Origin: Bacteroidales bacterium
Lineage (GTDB): Bacteria; Bacteroidota; Bacteroidia; Bacteroidales; ML635J-15
Reading direction: 5' to 3'
Length of the DNA: 64,000 nt
NCBI GenBank assembly: GCA_031275085.1
Contig: JAISPG010000019.1
Span: forward strand, 118,058-182,057
Shown here in pieces: positions 1-7,872 of the stretch. The notes beneath the pieces are model-generated. The model made no database searches and was not told where the DNA came from. It saw only the letters and a program-made list of their open reading frames with translations. Positions within the stretch are counted from its first letter, which is position 1, and every line of letters starts with the position of its first letter. Position numbers and translations under genes: made by a program.

Positions 1-142
1 TGTCATAAAAATGTTGTTTACAATAATTCACAATTTTAGGAAAAAAAATATTGATTTACTAATATTTTTATGTATTTTACAACATGGTGATTTAGTTGAA
101 AGTTAAAAATGTCTGGAAATCTTTTTCAATTTTCAACCAACT

Positions 143-1114
143 TTAATATTTACTTTCAATTAGAAAAGGGTTATTATTCATGTATAAAGGAATAACTTCA
201 TATTCATCATTTATATAATAAGTATTCTTATATGCTCCGTAACCTATCCAGTATCCGTTTGCAGGAGCTCCGGTAATGTTCGATTTTACACTTGCTGGGT
301 TAGTAAACGGATTGCCGTCTGTCATATTATTCCTTTCCCATGAATTCCAGAATAAGTATGAATTTTCGTCGATTGTGGAAAGTTTTAATGATACAGTATC
401 GCCGATCTGAAAAAGATATCGTTCCGAAAAGCTTGTAGTATCAGTGTTTCGGGGAAAATATGAATTCCGTTCATATCCTTTCATTATATAAGGTATAGTT
501 ATATTTTCGTTGGTTTCTAAAAGTTTGTCGTCTATAAGATGTACAACAAGTGATCTGTAGAACCATTTTTGTTCAGCTCCTGTTTTCAGGGTTAAGGTAA
601 AGTAATCTCCATATCCGGGAGGGTTTCTCCAGCTCACGGAAAGATAGCCTATAGTATCGCGCAGGGGTATATGTGAATACCATACAGAATCTATTGCGAT
701 TGTGTCTCTTATTGTGGTTGTGGAAAAGTATTTATTTTCTCCGTATTTTATTTGTAAATTATATCTGCCATTTATTTGTCCTTTAAATTTTGTTCCTACA
801 TATCCTTTATAGGGCCACCGCGGAAATTCCGCATGCACTAAAGTGTCGAAAACAGAACCGTTATCTACAATTACGGTAGCCATATCTCCGCTTATGATCA
901 GGTTTTCGACATATGTTGTATCTATTTCATCAAAGTAGGCAGAATTTTTTGTTATAAACACGATTGGATAATCGTCAAGGTCAATAAATCCTTCAATAGT
1001 TATTTTTTCTTCGGGACGCGGCAGATCTACAGATATATCCTTTTCGCATGAAACAAATATCATTAGCGTTGTAAGGATAATACCCAAAATATTTATTATA
1101 TTTTTTTGTTTCAT
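143..1114 (-). CDS. DUF4249 family lipoprotein
   Basis: The 323-residue protein starts with a lipoprotein signal (hydrophobic stretch, then the lipobox-like FVSC at about residue 23), so it should be lipid-anchored at the cell surface or in the periplasm. The overall pattern (Asp/Pro-rich start after the Cys, a beta-rich body, late NSWERNNMTDGNPFTNPA-type segment) is what I recognise as DUF4249, a Bacteroidota family of unknown function. It lies 4 bases downstream of a TonB-dependent receptor gene on the same strand, the usual partner of this family, so the pair probably acts together on one unknown ligand. The ligand cannot be read from the sequence. Confidence 0.8.
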   Translation of the reverse strand: MKQKNIINILGIILTTLMIFVSCEKDISVDLPRPEEKITIEGFIDLDDYPIVFITKNSAYFDEIDTTYVENLIISGDMATVIVDNGSVFDTLVHAEFPRWPYKGYVGTKFKGQINGRYNLQIKYGENKYFSTTTIRDTIAIDSVWYSHIPLRDTIGYLSVSWRNPPGYGDYFTLTLKTGAEQKWFYRSLVVHLIDDKLLETNENITIPYIMKGYERNSYFPRNTDTTSFSERYLFQIGDTVSLKLSTIDENSYLFWNSWERNNMTDGNPFTNPASVKSNITGAPANGYWIGYGAYKNTYYINDEYEVIPLYMNNNPFLIESKY

Positions 1115-1118
1115 GATA

Positions 1119-3494
1119 TTAAAATTTAAAATTCCATGTTACAGAAGGCAGAATGGGGAACAGGGAAACTTGTTTGGCTGTTGTTTTAAAAGTCCCGTCT
1201 TTTACAGTTCCACTATTTTCAAAATACACAAAATAAGGATTTTTCCGGTTATAGACATTATATATTGAGAAATTCCATGATGATGTCCATTTGTCAGTTT
1301 TTTTATGATCCCACGTTAATGACAGGTCGAGCCTGTGATATGGAGCCATCCGGTATGAATTACGTTCTCCGTATTCACTTGTTAGTTCGCCGTCGATCAT
1401 ATAGCGGCTGGCAGGTAATGTTGTGGTATTTCCGGTCGCATATATGAAAATTGCCGATGCTGTTAATTTTTCGGTTATAGTATAAGTTGCAGTTACCGAA
1501 ATATCATGTCTTCTGTCATATTTTGCAGGAAATTTTTTACCATCGTTTACATCGTCAAAAAACCTGTCTGTTTTAGATAATGTATATCCGATCCATCCGG
1601 TAAAACTTCCGGTTCTTTTTTTTATAAAAAACTCAATCCCGTACGAATTACCGTCTCCGGTAATAAAATAATTATCAGCGTTGTCCTGTACTACTTCATC
1701 GCCCGGCAAAGCTCCGTCGGCATATTCAATAAGGTTGTACATGTCTTTGTAATATACTTCTACTGAAGCCTCAAAATGGTCGTTGAAAAAATTCCTGAAA
1801 TATCCTATTGCATATTGTCTTCCCATTTGTGGTTTTAGCCTGTCGCTGCACGGAACCCAAAGATCGGTCGGTAATGTCGATGCAGAAAGTGATGCAAGGT
1901 GTATATATTGTTTATTTTGCATAAAAGATGCTTTAATTGATGAGCTTTTATCTAAACCGACTTTTATCGAAACTCTCGGTTCTATTGAATGGTATAAAGC
2001 CACACTTTCATTTTTTTTATAAACAACAGAATCTATGGTTTGCAGATAATATTCATCTTTTATATATCTTGTAAATGGTCCTACCTGATTAAATATTGAT
2101 CCTCTTACTCCTGCATATAAAGTAATCCTGTCGTTTATTTTGAAATCATCGCCGATATATATTGCTGCTTCGTGTGCATATTGTTTATTTTTTGTAACGG
2201 ATTCAAACGACATATCTGCAAGCGAAGCTGATACTGAATTAGGAGAAAATATATGATAAATATATTCCAGACCGAATTTTATATTATGTTTTGGATTTGG
2301 AAGCCATGTGAAATCTTGTTTTATATAAAAATCTCTTATTCCTGAATCCTGAATAAAGCTGAAATCTGTTCCGCTATTTTCATCTGATGTCATTTCAATT
2401 GAGGTCTGGAATTTATAATCGGATGCAACAAAAGTGGTATTTGAAAAGAATTTATTTGAAAATAAGTGGTTCCATCTTATTGATGCCATTCCGTTTCCCC
2501 AGGGGATTCCCATGGCAAAACCGGCGTCGTTACTTTTAAAGTTAAAAACATCTTCACCGTAATATGCGCTTATGTATAGTCTGTCTTTATCTGAAAATCT
2601 GTAATTAAATTTTGCATTAACATCATAGAAATAATATCCTGAGCTGCGTAATAATGATTCTTTTTTTGTAAAAGGCTTGATCAGCAGGTCTATATAAGTT
2701 CTTCTTCCGGATATTAAAAATGAAGCTTTGTCTTTTACTATAGGTCCCTGAACTGTAAGGCGTGATGAGATGGTTCCGATTCCTCCTTCTGCTTCAAATT
2801 TTTTCATATTTCCGTTTTTCATAGAAATATCCAGTACGGAACTGATCCTTCCACCATATTGAGCAGGCATTCCTCCTTTATATATTTCCATGTCTTTAAT
2901 AGCATCGGCATTAAAAACAGAGAAAAAACCTAACAGGTGTGATGCGTTATAAATTATTGCTTCGTCGAGTAATATAAGGTTCTGGTCAGGACCGCCACCT
3001 CTTACGTAAAATCCTGAATTTCCATCACCTGCCGCTTGAACTCCGGGTAAAAGCTGCACTGTTTTAAGTACATCAACTTCTCCCATAAATGCAGGTAAGG
3101 TCTTGACCGTTTCAATAGGAATTTTAGTAACGCTCATTCTACTGTCTTCAACATTCCGGCTTCTTTCACTGCTTACAACAACTTCCTGGGTAACTACAGC
3201 AGAATTTTCGAGTTCTATATTCAGAGTTTTATCGGAGTCTAAATTTATTGTCTTTTTTTGTTCGGCGTATCCGACAAATGAGAAAGATATTTCATAAGTA
3301 CCTGCCGGTAACGAAATGGAATAGAAACCATATGAGTTTGCGCTGGTACCGCTTTTACCTTCGTTCACAATTACATTTGCCCCCAGTAACTCTTCGCCGC
3401 TGGACTTATCTTTAATGTATCCGCTTATAGTGTATTTTTGCCCGAAAATTACTAACGGAAACATTATTAATAAGAAAAATATACATCTTTTCAT
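1119..3494 (-). CDS. TonB-dependent receptor with carboxypeptidase-like N-terminal domain
   Basis: A 791-residue outer-membrane receptor. It has a signal peptide (residues 1-18), a CarboxypepD_reg-like beta domain (about 20-100, with GYIKDKSSGEELLGANV and GYAEQKKT), then a plug domain (about 115-225, with LPGVQAAGDGNSGFYVRGG and GGRISSVLDI), then a long beta-barrel ending in an aromatic residue (WNFKF). This is the SusC-like/FecA-like arrangement common in Bacteroidota, without a sigma-regulator signalling domain. It is the first gene of a two-gene unit with the DUF4249 lipoprotein. Substrate unknown; no siderophore, heme or sugar genes are adjacent. Confidence 0.88.
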   Translation of the reverse strand: MKRCIFFLLIMFPLVIFGQKYTISGYIKDKSSGEELLGANVIVNEGKSGTSANSYGFYSISLPAGTYEISFSFVGYAEQKKTINLDSDKTLNIELENSAVVTQEVVVSSERSRNVEDSRMSVTKIPIETVKTLPAFMGEVDVLKTVQLLPGVQAAGDGNSGFYVRGGGPDQNLILLDEAIIYNASHLLGFFSVFNADAIKDMEIYKGGMPAQYGGRISSVLDISMKNGNMKKFEAEGGIGTISSRLTVQGPIVKDKASFLISGRRTYIDLLIKPFTKKESLLRSSGYYFYDVNAKFNYRFSDKDRLYISAYYGEDVFNFKSNDAGFAMGIPWGNGMASIRWNHLFSNKFFSNTTFVASDYKFQTSIEMTSDENSGTDFSFIQDSGIRDFYIKQDFTWLPNPKHNIKFGLEYIYHIFSPNSVSASLADMSFESVTKNKQYAHEAAIYIGDDFKINDRITLYAGVRGSIFNQVGPFTRYIKDEYYLQTIDSVVYKKNESVALYHSIEPRVSIKVGLDKSSSIKASFMQNKQYIHLASLSASTLPTDLWVPCSDRLKPQMGRQYAIGYFRNFFNDHFEASVEVYYKDMYNLIEYADGALPGDEVVQDNADNYFITGDGNSYGIEFFIKKRTGSFTGWIGYTLSKTDRFFDDVNDGKKFPAKYDRRHDISVTATYTITEKLTASAIFIYATGNTTTLPASRYMIDGELTSEYGERNSYRMAPYHRLDLSLTWDHKKTDKWTSSWNFSIYNVYNRKNPYFVYFENSGTVKDGTFKTTAKQVSLFPILPSVTWNFKF

Positions 3495-3719
3495 TTCAGG
3501 ACAGGAGTGTTATGGTTCGGATTTATAATGTTCAGAGAAAACTTCATGTTGAAAAAAATTATAAATAGAACAAATAATAAAAATAAAATGTTTGCAATAT
3601 AAAGTATAACTAATTAAATTTGTAATCTCAATTTTGTTTAAAGAATTGAACGCAAAGGTCATTTTTTTATTGCAGAAAAGCAAAGATAAAATTTATATAT
3701 AATAAATTTAAGAAATTTG

Positions 3720-3793
3720 CGGGGTGTAGCTCAGTTGGTTAGAGTACGCGTCTGGGGGGCGCGGGGTCGTTAGTTCGAGTCTAATCACCCCGA
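3720..3793 (+). tRNA. tRNA-Pro (anticodon GGG)
   Basis: A full cloverleaf can be drawn: acceptor CGGGGTG pairs with CACCCCG, D-arm GCTC/GAGT, anticodon stem CGCGT/GCGCG with loop CTGGGGG (anticodon GGG, reading CCC), T-arm GTTAG/CTAAT around TTCGAGT, discriminator A. CCA is not encoded. The anticodon stem has one T-G wobble. A strong terminator follows directly. Confidence 0.9.
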
Positions 3794-3801
3794 CAAATTT
3801 G

Positions 3802-3838
3802 AAAAGAGGTTATTTTTTGATAACCTCTTTTGGTTTTT
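3802..3838 (+). terminator. Rho-independent terminator after tRNA-Pro
   Basis: A 12-bp perfect inverted repeat AAAAGAGGTTAT / ATAACCTCTTTT with a 6-nt loop, followed by GGTTTTT, starts 8 bases after the tRNA. Confidence 0.85.
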
Positions 3839-4040
3839 AGATATCTGTATACTCATTTTACCTGTTACATGTTCATTTTCCTGATTCAATGTAAAAGTTA
3901 GGTTGATAAATTAGATAAAATTCCAATTGTCAAAAGACAGATCTCAATCTTTAAATTACAAACTTCGTGACTGTTTCTAACTGTTTGGGATTTGAAATAT
4001 TGGTGATTGGATCTTGTTTACTTGCTGCGCTGTGTGAGAC

Positions 4041-4092
4041 CGGTCGTTTCGGCAGTTCGACTACGTTCACTGACCGAAATACTCAACGACCG
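4041..4092. repeat. REP-like extragenic palindrome
   Basis: Nested inverted repeats: CGGTCGTT (4041-4048) pairs with AACGACCG (4085-4092), TTTCGG with CCGAAA (4074-4079), and CAGT (4053-4056) with ACTG (4069-4072). The centre carries TTCGACTACGTTCACTGACCG, close to a sequence I have often seen dispersed in Bacteroidota intergenic regions. It is GC-rich compared with its surroundings. Whether it recurs in this genome cannot be judged from one window. Confidence 0.6.
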
Positions 4093-4179
4093 CAGCTAAG
4101 TTGTGATTTATTATTTGCATTTTTTTTAAATTAAATATTTCTTTGATTTCTACCTGTTTTTTTACGTTGAGTTTTTTCT

Positions 4180-4431
4180 CTGTTGCATATTTATTGCGAT
4201 ATGCTACATATTCATTGCGATGTATTACACATTCATTTTTCCCTGTTACATATTCGTTGCGATGTGTTGCACATTCATTTCTCCCTGCTACATATCCATT
4301 TTCCCCTGCTACATATCCATTTTCCCCTACTGCATATCCATTTTCCCCTGCTACATATCCATTTTCCCCTGCTGCATATCCATTTTCCCCTGCTGCACAT
4401 TCATTTTCCTCTGCTGCATATTCGTTGCGAT
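4180..4431. repeat. 21-bp minisatellite, 12 tandem units
   Basis: Twelve consecutive units of exactly 21 bp, core CTGCTACATATCCATTTTCCC, can be laid out without gaps from 4180 to 4431. Outer units differ more (ending TTGCGAT instead of TTTTCCC) while units 6-9 are nearly identical, the pattern expected from unequal crossing over or slippage. Because 21 is a multiple of three, three forward reading frames stay open across it (for example a repeated LHIHFPL heptad), but there is no signal peptide, upstream context or codon bias to support a gene. A possible progenitor unit, CTGTTACATGTTCATTTTCCT, lies at about 3861-3881. Confidence 0.9.
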
Positions 4432-4459
4432 ATGTGTTAATAGCGCTCCTATAATCCGC

Positions 4460-4503
4460 AAATTAAAAAGTACGGTTTTTTAAATTAAAAAGTACAATTT
4501 TTT
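4460..4503. repeat. Two tandem 22-bp direct repeats, candidate transposase-binding sites at the element end
   Basis: AAATTAAAAAGTACGGTTTTTT (4460-4481) is followed directly by the same 22 bp with AA in place of GG (4482-4503). Mu transposase binds sites of about 22 bp arranged in tandem near each end, so size and position just outside the late operon fit. A weak inverted match, GTACTATTTAAATTT, lies at 28771-28785 near the other end. Function is inference. Confidence 0.4.
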
Positions 4504-4523
4504 TATGAGGTATGTTATGTTAT

Positions 4524-4575
4524 ATAAAAAATTAGAGTGCACACTTTATTGAATGTTCAATAATTGTATGCACTC
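4524..4575 (-). terminator. Terminator of the leftward tail-fibre operon
   Basis: GAGTGCA (4535-4541) pairs with TGCACTC (4569-4575), with further pairing inside (TTATTGAA / TTCAATAA). On the minus strand the hairpin is followed by CTAATTTTTT, a U-rich tract. It sits 45 bases past the last gene of the element. Confidence 0.7.
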
Positions 4576-4619
4576 AGTTGCTTAACAAAGACGAGAGTTA
4601 GGTATAGCTTTTGTGGTAT

Positions 4620-4802
4620 TTAAATTACTTTATGTGTAATGCTGACCTGGTAATTTATTTCCGAATCCTCTGCAGGTGTCAATCTGGCTCCCTGAAATTT
4701 TATCTTTGGTTTATACGGAATAAATTTTAGCCCTATATTATTAATTCGTGCCGGAACATGGACAGGAGCCTTAACTCCGAAAAATCTTAATTTTGTACTC
4801 AT
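4620..4802 (-). CDS. Small protein at the end of the fibre operon, function unknown
   Basis: A 60-residue basic protein with no signal peptide or membrane segment, beginning MSTKLRFFGVKAPVHVP. It follows the last beta-helix fibre gene by 6 bases and is the final gene before the operon terminator, so it is probably translated with the fibres. It does not resemble any family I know. Position suggests a fibre accessory or chaperone, but this is inference. Confidence 0.55.
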   Translation of the reverse strand: MSTKLRFFGVKAPVHVPARINNIGLKFIPYKPKIKFQGARLTPAEDSEINYQVSITHKVI

Positions 4803-4808
4803 ATTATT

Positions 4809-6320
4809 CTATTCTGTAAAATGTAAATTTAATTCTAACTGAAAGTATCTTATATTGATTTTTTTAGCGATGTAATCGGTATTATTCTCCAGATGAACTG
4901 AGTTATAGTCGGCTGTGGTAACTGCATAGTTCCCATATGTATTTAAATCTACGGTACTGTTTATTCCGATTTTTTCAAGGTCATTAAATAACACAGGGTT
5001 ACCGTTTTTATGGAACCATATTTGAGTATCTCCTGACAGGGAGCATGAAAATTTTGGAAATTCCGACACTTTGTTTTCATCGTCATAAGGGATAACTTCA
5101 ATTGTTTCTACCGGAATATTACTATTATTATACTGTTGTTTTTTTCCAAAATAATGTTTTGTGTTTATTCCCGTATTAAAAATACATTGTATTCCGGAAA
5201 AATCGAAATTACGTGAATTAGGTTTTATTACACCGGAACGTACACAATTCCATGTTTGCTGCGAAAGCCTGTTTACCGTGTAGTTTCCTTCAGACTCATT
5301 ATAAATCAATAAATCACCTGTATTTTCATAATTATATGTTCCGTCAGGGTTTAAATTTATTATATTTCCCATTTTTATATCAACATTAGGAAAGTATGCT
5401 CCCGTAAAACTTCCTGTACTGCTCATATATAAAGCAGGGTTATTGTCGTCCAGATATAAAGTAAGGTCTACAGGATTATTCTCTTTGTCATATTTATTGA
5501 AAATAGGGGTATCCTCTATATCATCATGTATTACGTTATTTTCGGGAAATGATTTATTGGCAATATTGGCAAGGTACTTACAGTCATCTTCTTGTAGGTT
5601 CTTTTCTGCATAGTCTTGTAGTGAAGATTTTAAATCATCTATCCATTTTTTCTTATCTTCGGAGTATGATACAGGTATAATATTACCATTCCAGCTCCAT
5701 TTTAAAGATTTCCTGAATAAACAGTTATTAAATGTAGGAAATATATCAATTGTTTGAGATTTGTATCTGTACAGATCGATTTCATTTATAAATATATGAT
5801 CTAATAATATATTGTCAGTATTAGTGATATAATTTTTAAAATTCTTAATAGTAAAATTTTTGATATATGTACTATTGACATAAGTCGATATAAAGTTATC
5901 AACATAGTTATATATTGATAATTGTTTATTGTTTCTGTTTATTACATTAAATTCTGAGATCCTGCAATTCCTGAATCCGCTGAAAATATTATTTTGTGTT
6001 GTTCCAATAACATTATTTACATGTAAATTAAAAATATAATAGTCATATGTATAATAGCCTCCTTTTATTTCGAAATAATTTTTATCCGGAAATATGCAAT
6101 GGTGGAAGACCTGGGGATATCCTCCGAATGTTTCATATACTCCGTCATTGATACAAACATATTTTTTATTTGTAATAAGGGCTTTTCCTATAGTTTTTAC
6201 CGGTGCTTCCCTGGTTCCGGTATTGCTGTCGCTACCCATTATTGAACAACAGTAAACAGTGTTGTCGTCTGTGAGTAGTTCATTGTAGTAAGGATCTCTT
6301 GTTCTTTTAAATACTGACAT
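4809..6320 (-). CDS. Beta-helix tail fibre, paralogue 1
   Basis: 503 residues. The N-terminus (MSVFKRTRDP, then GSDSNTGTREAPVKTIGKAL at about residues 29-48) has the xGSDxNxGTxEAPxKTIxxAL signature that opens many right-handed parallel beta-helix proteins. The middle is rich in Asn/Ile/Tyr with repeated short strands (for example IKNFTIKNFKNYI). The C-terminal third (from about 270) is strongly conserved between the three paralogues and ends with YIAKKINIRYFQLELNLHF. No signal peptide, as expected for a phage tail part assembled in the cytoplasm. Likely a receptor-binding fibre or tailspike; no enzymatic motif was recognised. Parts of its DNA are nearly identical to the gene at 7873-9408. Confidence 0.7.
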   Translation of the reverse strand: MSVFKRTRDPYYNELLTDDNTVYCCSIMGSDSNTGTREAPVKTIGKALITNKKYVCINDGVYETFGGYPQVFHHCIFPDKNYFEIKGGYYTYDYYIFNLHVNNVIGTTQNNIFSGFRNCRISEFNVINRNNKQLSIYNYVDNFISTYVNSTYIKNFTIKNFKNYITNTDNILLDHIFINEIDLYRYKSQTIDIFPTFNNCLFRKSLKWSWNGNIIPVSYSEDKKKWIDDLKSSLQDYAEKNLQEDDCKYLANIANKSFPENNVIHDDIEDTPIFNKYDKENNPVDLTLYLDDNNPALYMSSTGSFTGAYFPNVDIKMGNIINLNPDGTYNYENTGDLLIYNESEGNYTVNRLSQQTWNCVRSGVIKPNSRNFDFSGIQCIFNTGINTKHYFGKKQQYNNSNIPVETIEVIPYDDENKVSEFPKFSCSLSGDTQIWFHKNGNPVLFNDLEKIGINSTVDLNTYGNYAVTTADYNSVHLENNTDYIAKKINIRYFQLELNLHFTE

Positions 6321-6335
6321 ATTGTTTAAAAATTT

Positions 6336-7844
6336 TTATTCTGAAAAATGAAAATTTACCTCTAATTTAAAATATTTTATTTCTATGTTTTTTGCTATAC
6401 AATCGTTGCGGTTCATAAGGTCGTTGCTGTTTATATCTGCAGTGGTGACAGCATATTCGCCATATAGATCAGAATTCACGGAATTTTTTATATTCATACC
6501 TTCAAGATCGTTGAATAAAACAGGTCCGCCGTTCTTATGGAACCATATTTGAGTATCTTCATTTAAGGAACACGAAAATTTTGGAAATTGAGATACTGTA
6601 TTTTCGTCATCATAAGGAATGACTTCAATTGTTTCTACAGGAATATAATTGTCATTAAATTGTTGTTTTTTTCCAAAATAGTACTTTGTATTTGTTTCGG
6701 AACTTAAAATACCCTGTATTCCTGAAAACATGAAGTTGCGCATATTAGGCTTTATGACCCCGGAACTAACCCTGTTCCATTTTTGGTAAGATGTGGTATT
6801 GACTTCGTAGCTGCCGTCATTTTCATTATATATTAATAAATTCCCACCAATAGTCGGATCGTACGTTCCGTTTTCGTAAATATTATGGATTATTCCCATA
6901 TTCATTTTCAGATTGGGAAAAAATGCACCTACAAAACTTTCCGTGCTGCTCATATATAGTGCCGGATTATTTTCATCAAGAAACAGTGTTAAATCTACGG
7001 GATTATTATCATTATCGTATTTGTTGAAAACAGGTGTGTCATTCAGGTCATCGTGTATAATATTTCCTTTTTGAAAAGAATTTTCAACAATTGCTAAAAG
7101 ATAGTCCTGATTAGTTCCGGTAAGATTACCTATAGCGTAGTTTTTTAATGAATTCTTCAGATCAGTTATCCAGTTTTCTTTATTTTCGGAATATGTTACA
7201 GGAATGGTTACTTCATTCCATGTCCATTTTAAGGCTTTTCTGAAAAGACAATATTCAAATACCGGATATATGCTTGTTCCCTGGTTTTTGTATCTGTATA
7301 AGTCAACTTCATTTGTGAATATATGATCCTGTAAGATACTATCACCTTGAACATAGTGATTTTTAAAATTTTTTATTGTAAAATTTTTAATAAATCTGCC
7401 AATATATCTTGATATGAAATTTTCAACATAGTTAAATTCTGAATGATATAGATTTTTTTGTGCCAGTTCGAATTCATATATATAGCAATTGTGAAATCCT
7501 GTAGTATTATTACTATGTACGCCTTCACCTATTATCCTTTCAAGTTGAATATTCATCACATGATGATCGTATGTATAATAATCGCCTTTGATCACTACAC
7601 TGCTTTTATCAGCAAAAACATTATTATGACTTACCGGACCATAGATTTCTGGTATATTATATATACCATCGTTTATGCAAATAAATGATTTATTTAGTTT
7701 TAACGCTCCTGCAAGAGATTTAAGCGGAGCCTCCCTGGTTCCCGGATTATCATCACTACCTGTGGCAGTACAGCAATATATTGTATTGTCATCTGTTAGC
7801 AAACTATTATAAAACGGATCTCTTGTTCTTTTAAATACTGACAT
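6336..7844 (-). CDS. Beta-helix tail fibre, paralogue 2
   Basis: 502 residues, same architecture as its two neighbours: MSVFKRTRDPFYNSLLTDDN start, GSDDNPGTREAPLKSLAGAL beta-helix signature, and the conserved C-terminal block beginning near NIIHDDLNDTPVFNKYD. The central region (about 55-215), which carries the putative beta-helix coils, is the most divergent relative to the others. It is the most distant of the three in DNA sequence. Spacing to the neighbours is 15 and 28 bases, so all three are co-transcribed. Probable alternative or co-assembled receptor-binding protein of the contractile tail. Confidence 0.7.
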   Translation of the reverse strand: MSVFKRTRDPFYNSLLTDDNTIYCCTATGSDDNPGTREAPLKSLAGALKLNKSFICINDGIYNIPEIYGPVSHNNVFADKSSVVIKGDYYTYDHHVMNIQLERIIGEGVHSNNTTGFHNCYIYEFELAQKNLYHSEFNYVENFISRYIGRFIKNFTIKNFKNHYVQGDSILQDHIFTNEVDLYRYKNQGTSIYPVFEYCLFRKALKWTWNEVTIPVTYSENKENWITDLKNSLKNYAIGNLTGTNQDYLLAIVENSFQKGNIIHDDLNDTPVFNKYDNDNNPVDLTLFLDENNPALYMSSTESFVGAFFPNLKMNMGIIHNIYENGTYDPTIGGNLLIYNENDGSYEVNTTSYQKWNRVSSGVIKPNMRNFMFSGIQGILSSETNTKYYFGKKQQFNDNYIPVETIEVIPYDDENTVSQFPKFSCSLNEDTQIWFHKNGGPVLFNDLEGMNIKNSVNSDLYGEYAVTTADINSNDLMNRNDCIAKNIEIKYFKLEVNFHFSE

Positions 7845-7872
7845 ATTTATGTATTTATTATTTTGTTATTTT

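Noticed and set aside
3720..3793. tRNA-Pro as the attachment site of the element
   Set aside because: The element carries a MuA-type transposase, not a tyrosine integrase, and I saw no copy of the tRNA 3' end near 28.4-28.9 kb.
4143..4483. Overlapping plus-strand frames with repeated LHIHFPL-type heptads
   Set aside because: They are translations of the 21-bp minisatellite, open in three frames because the unit is a multiple of three; no start context or homology.
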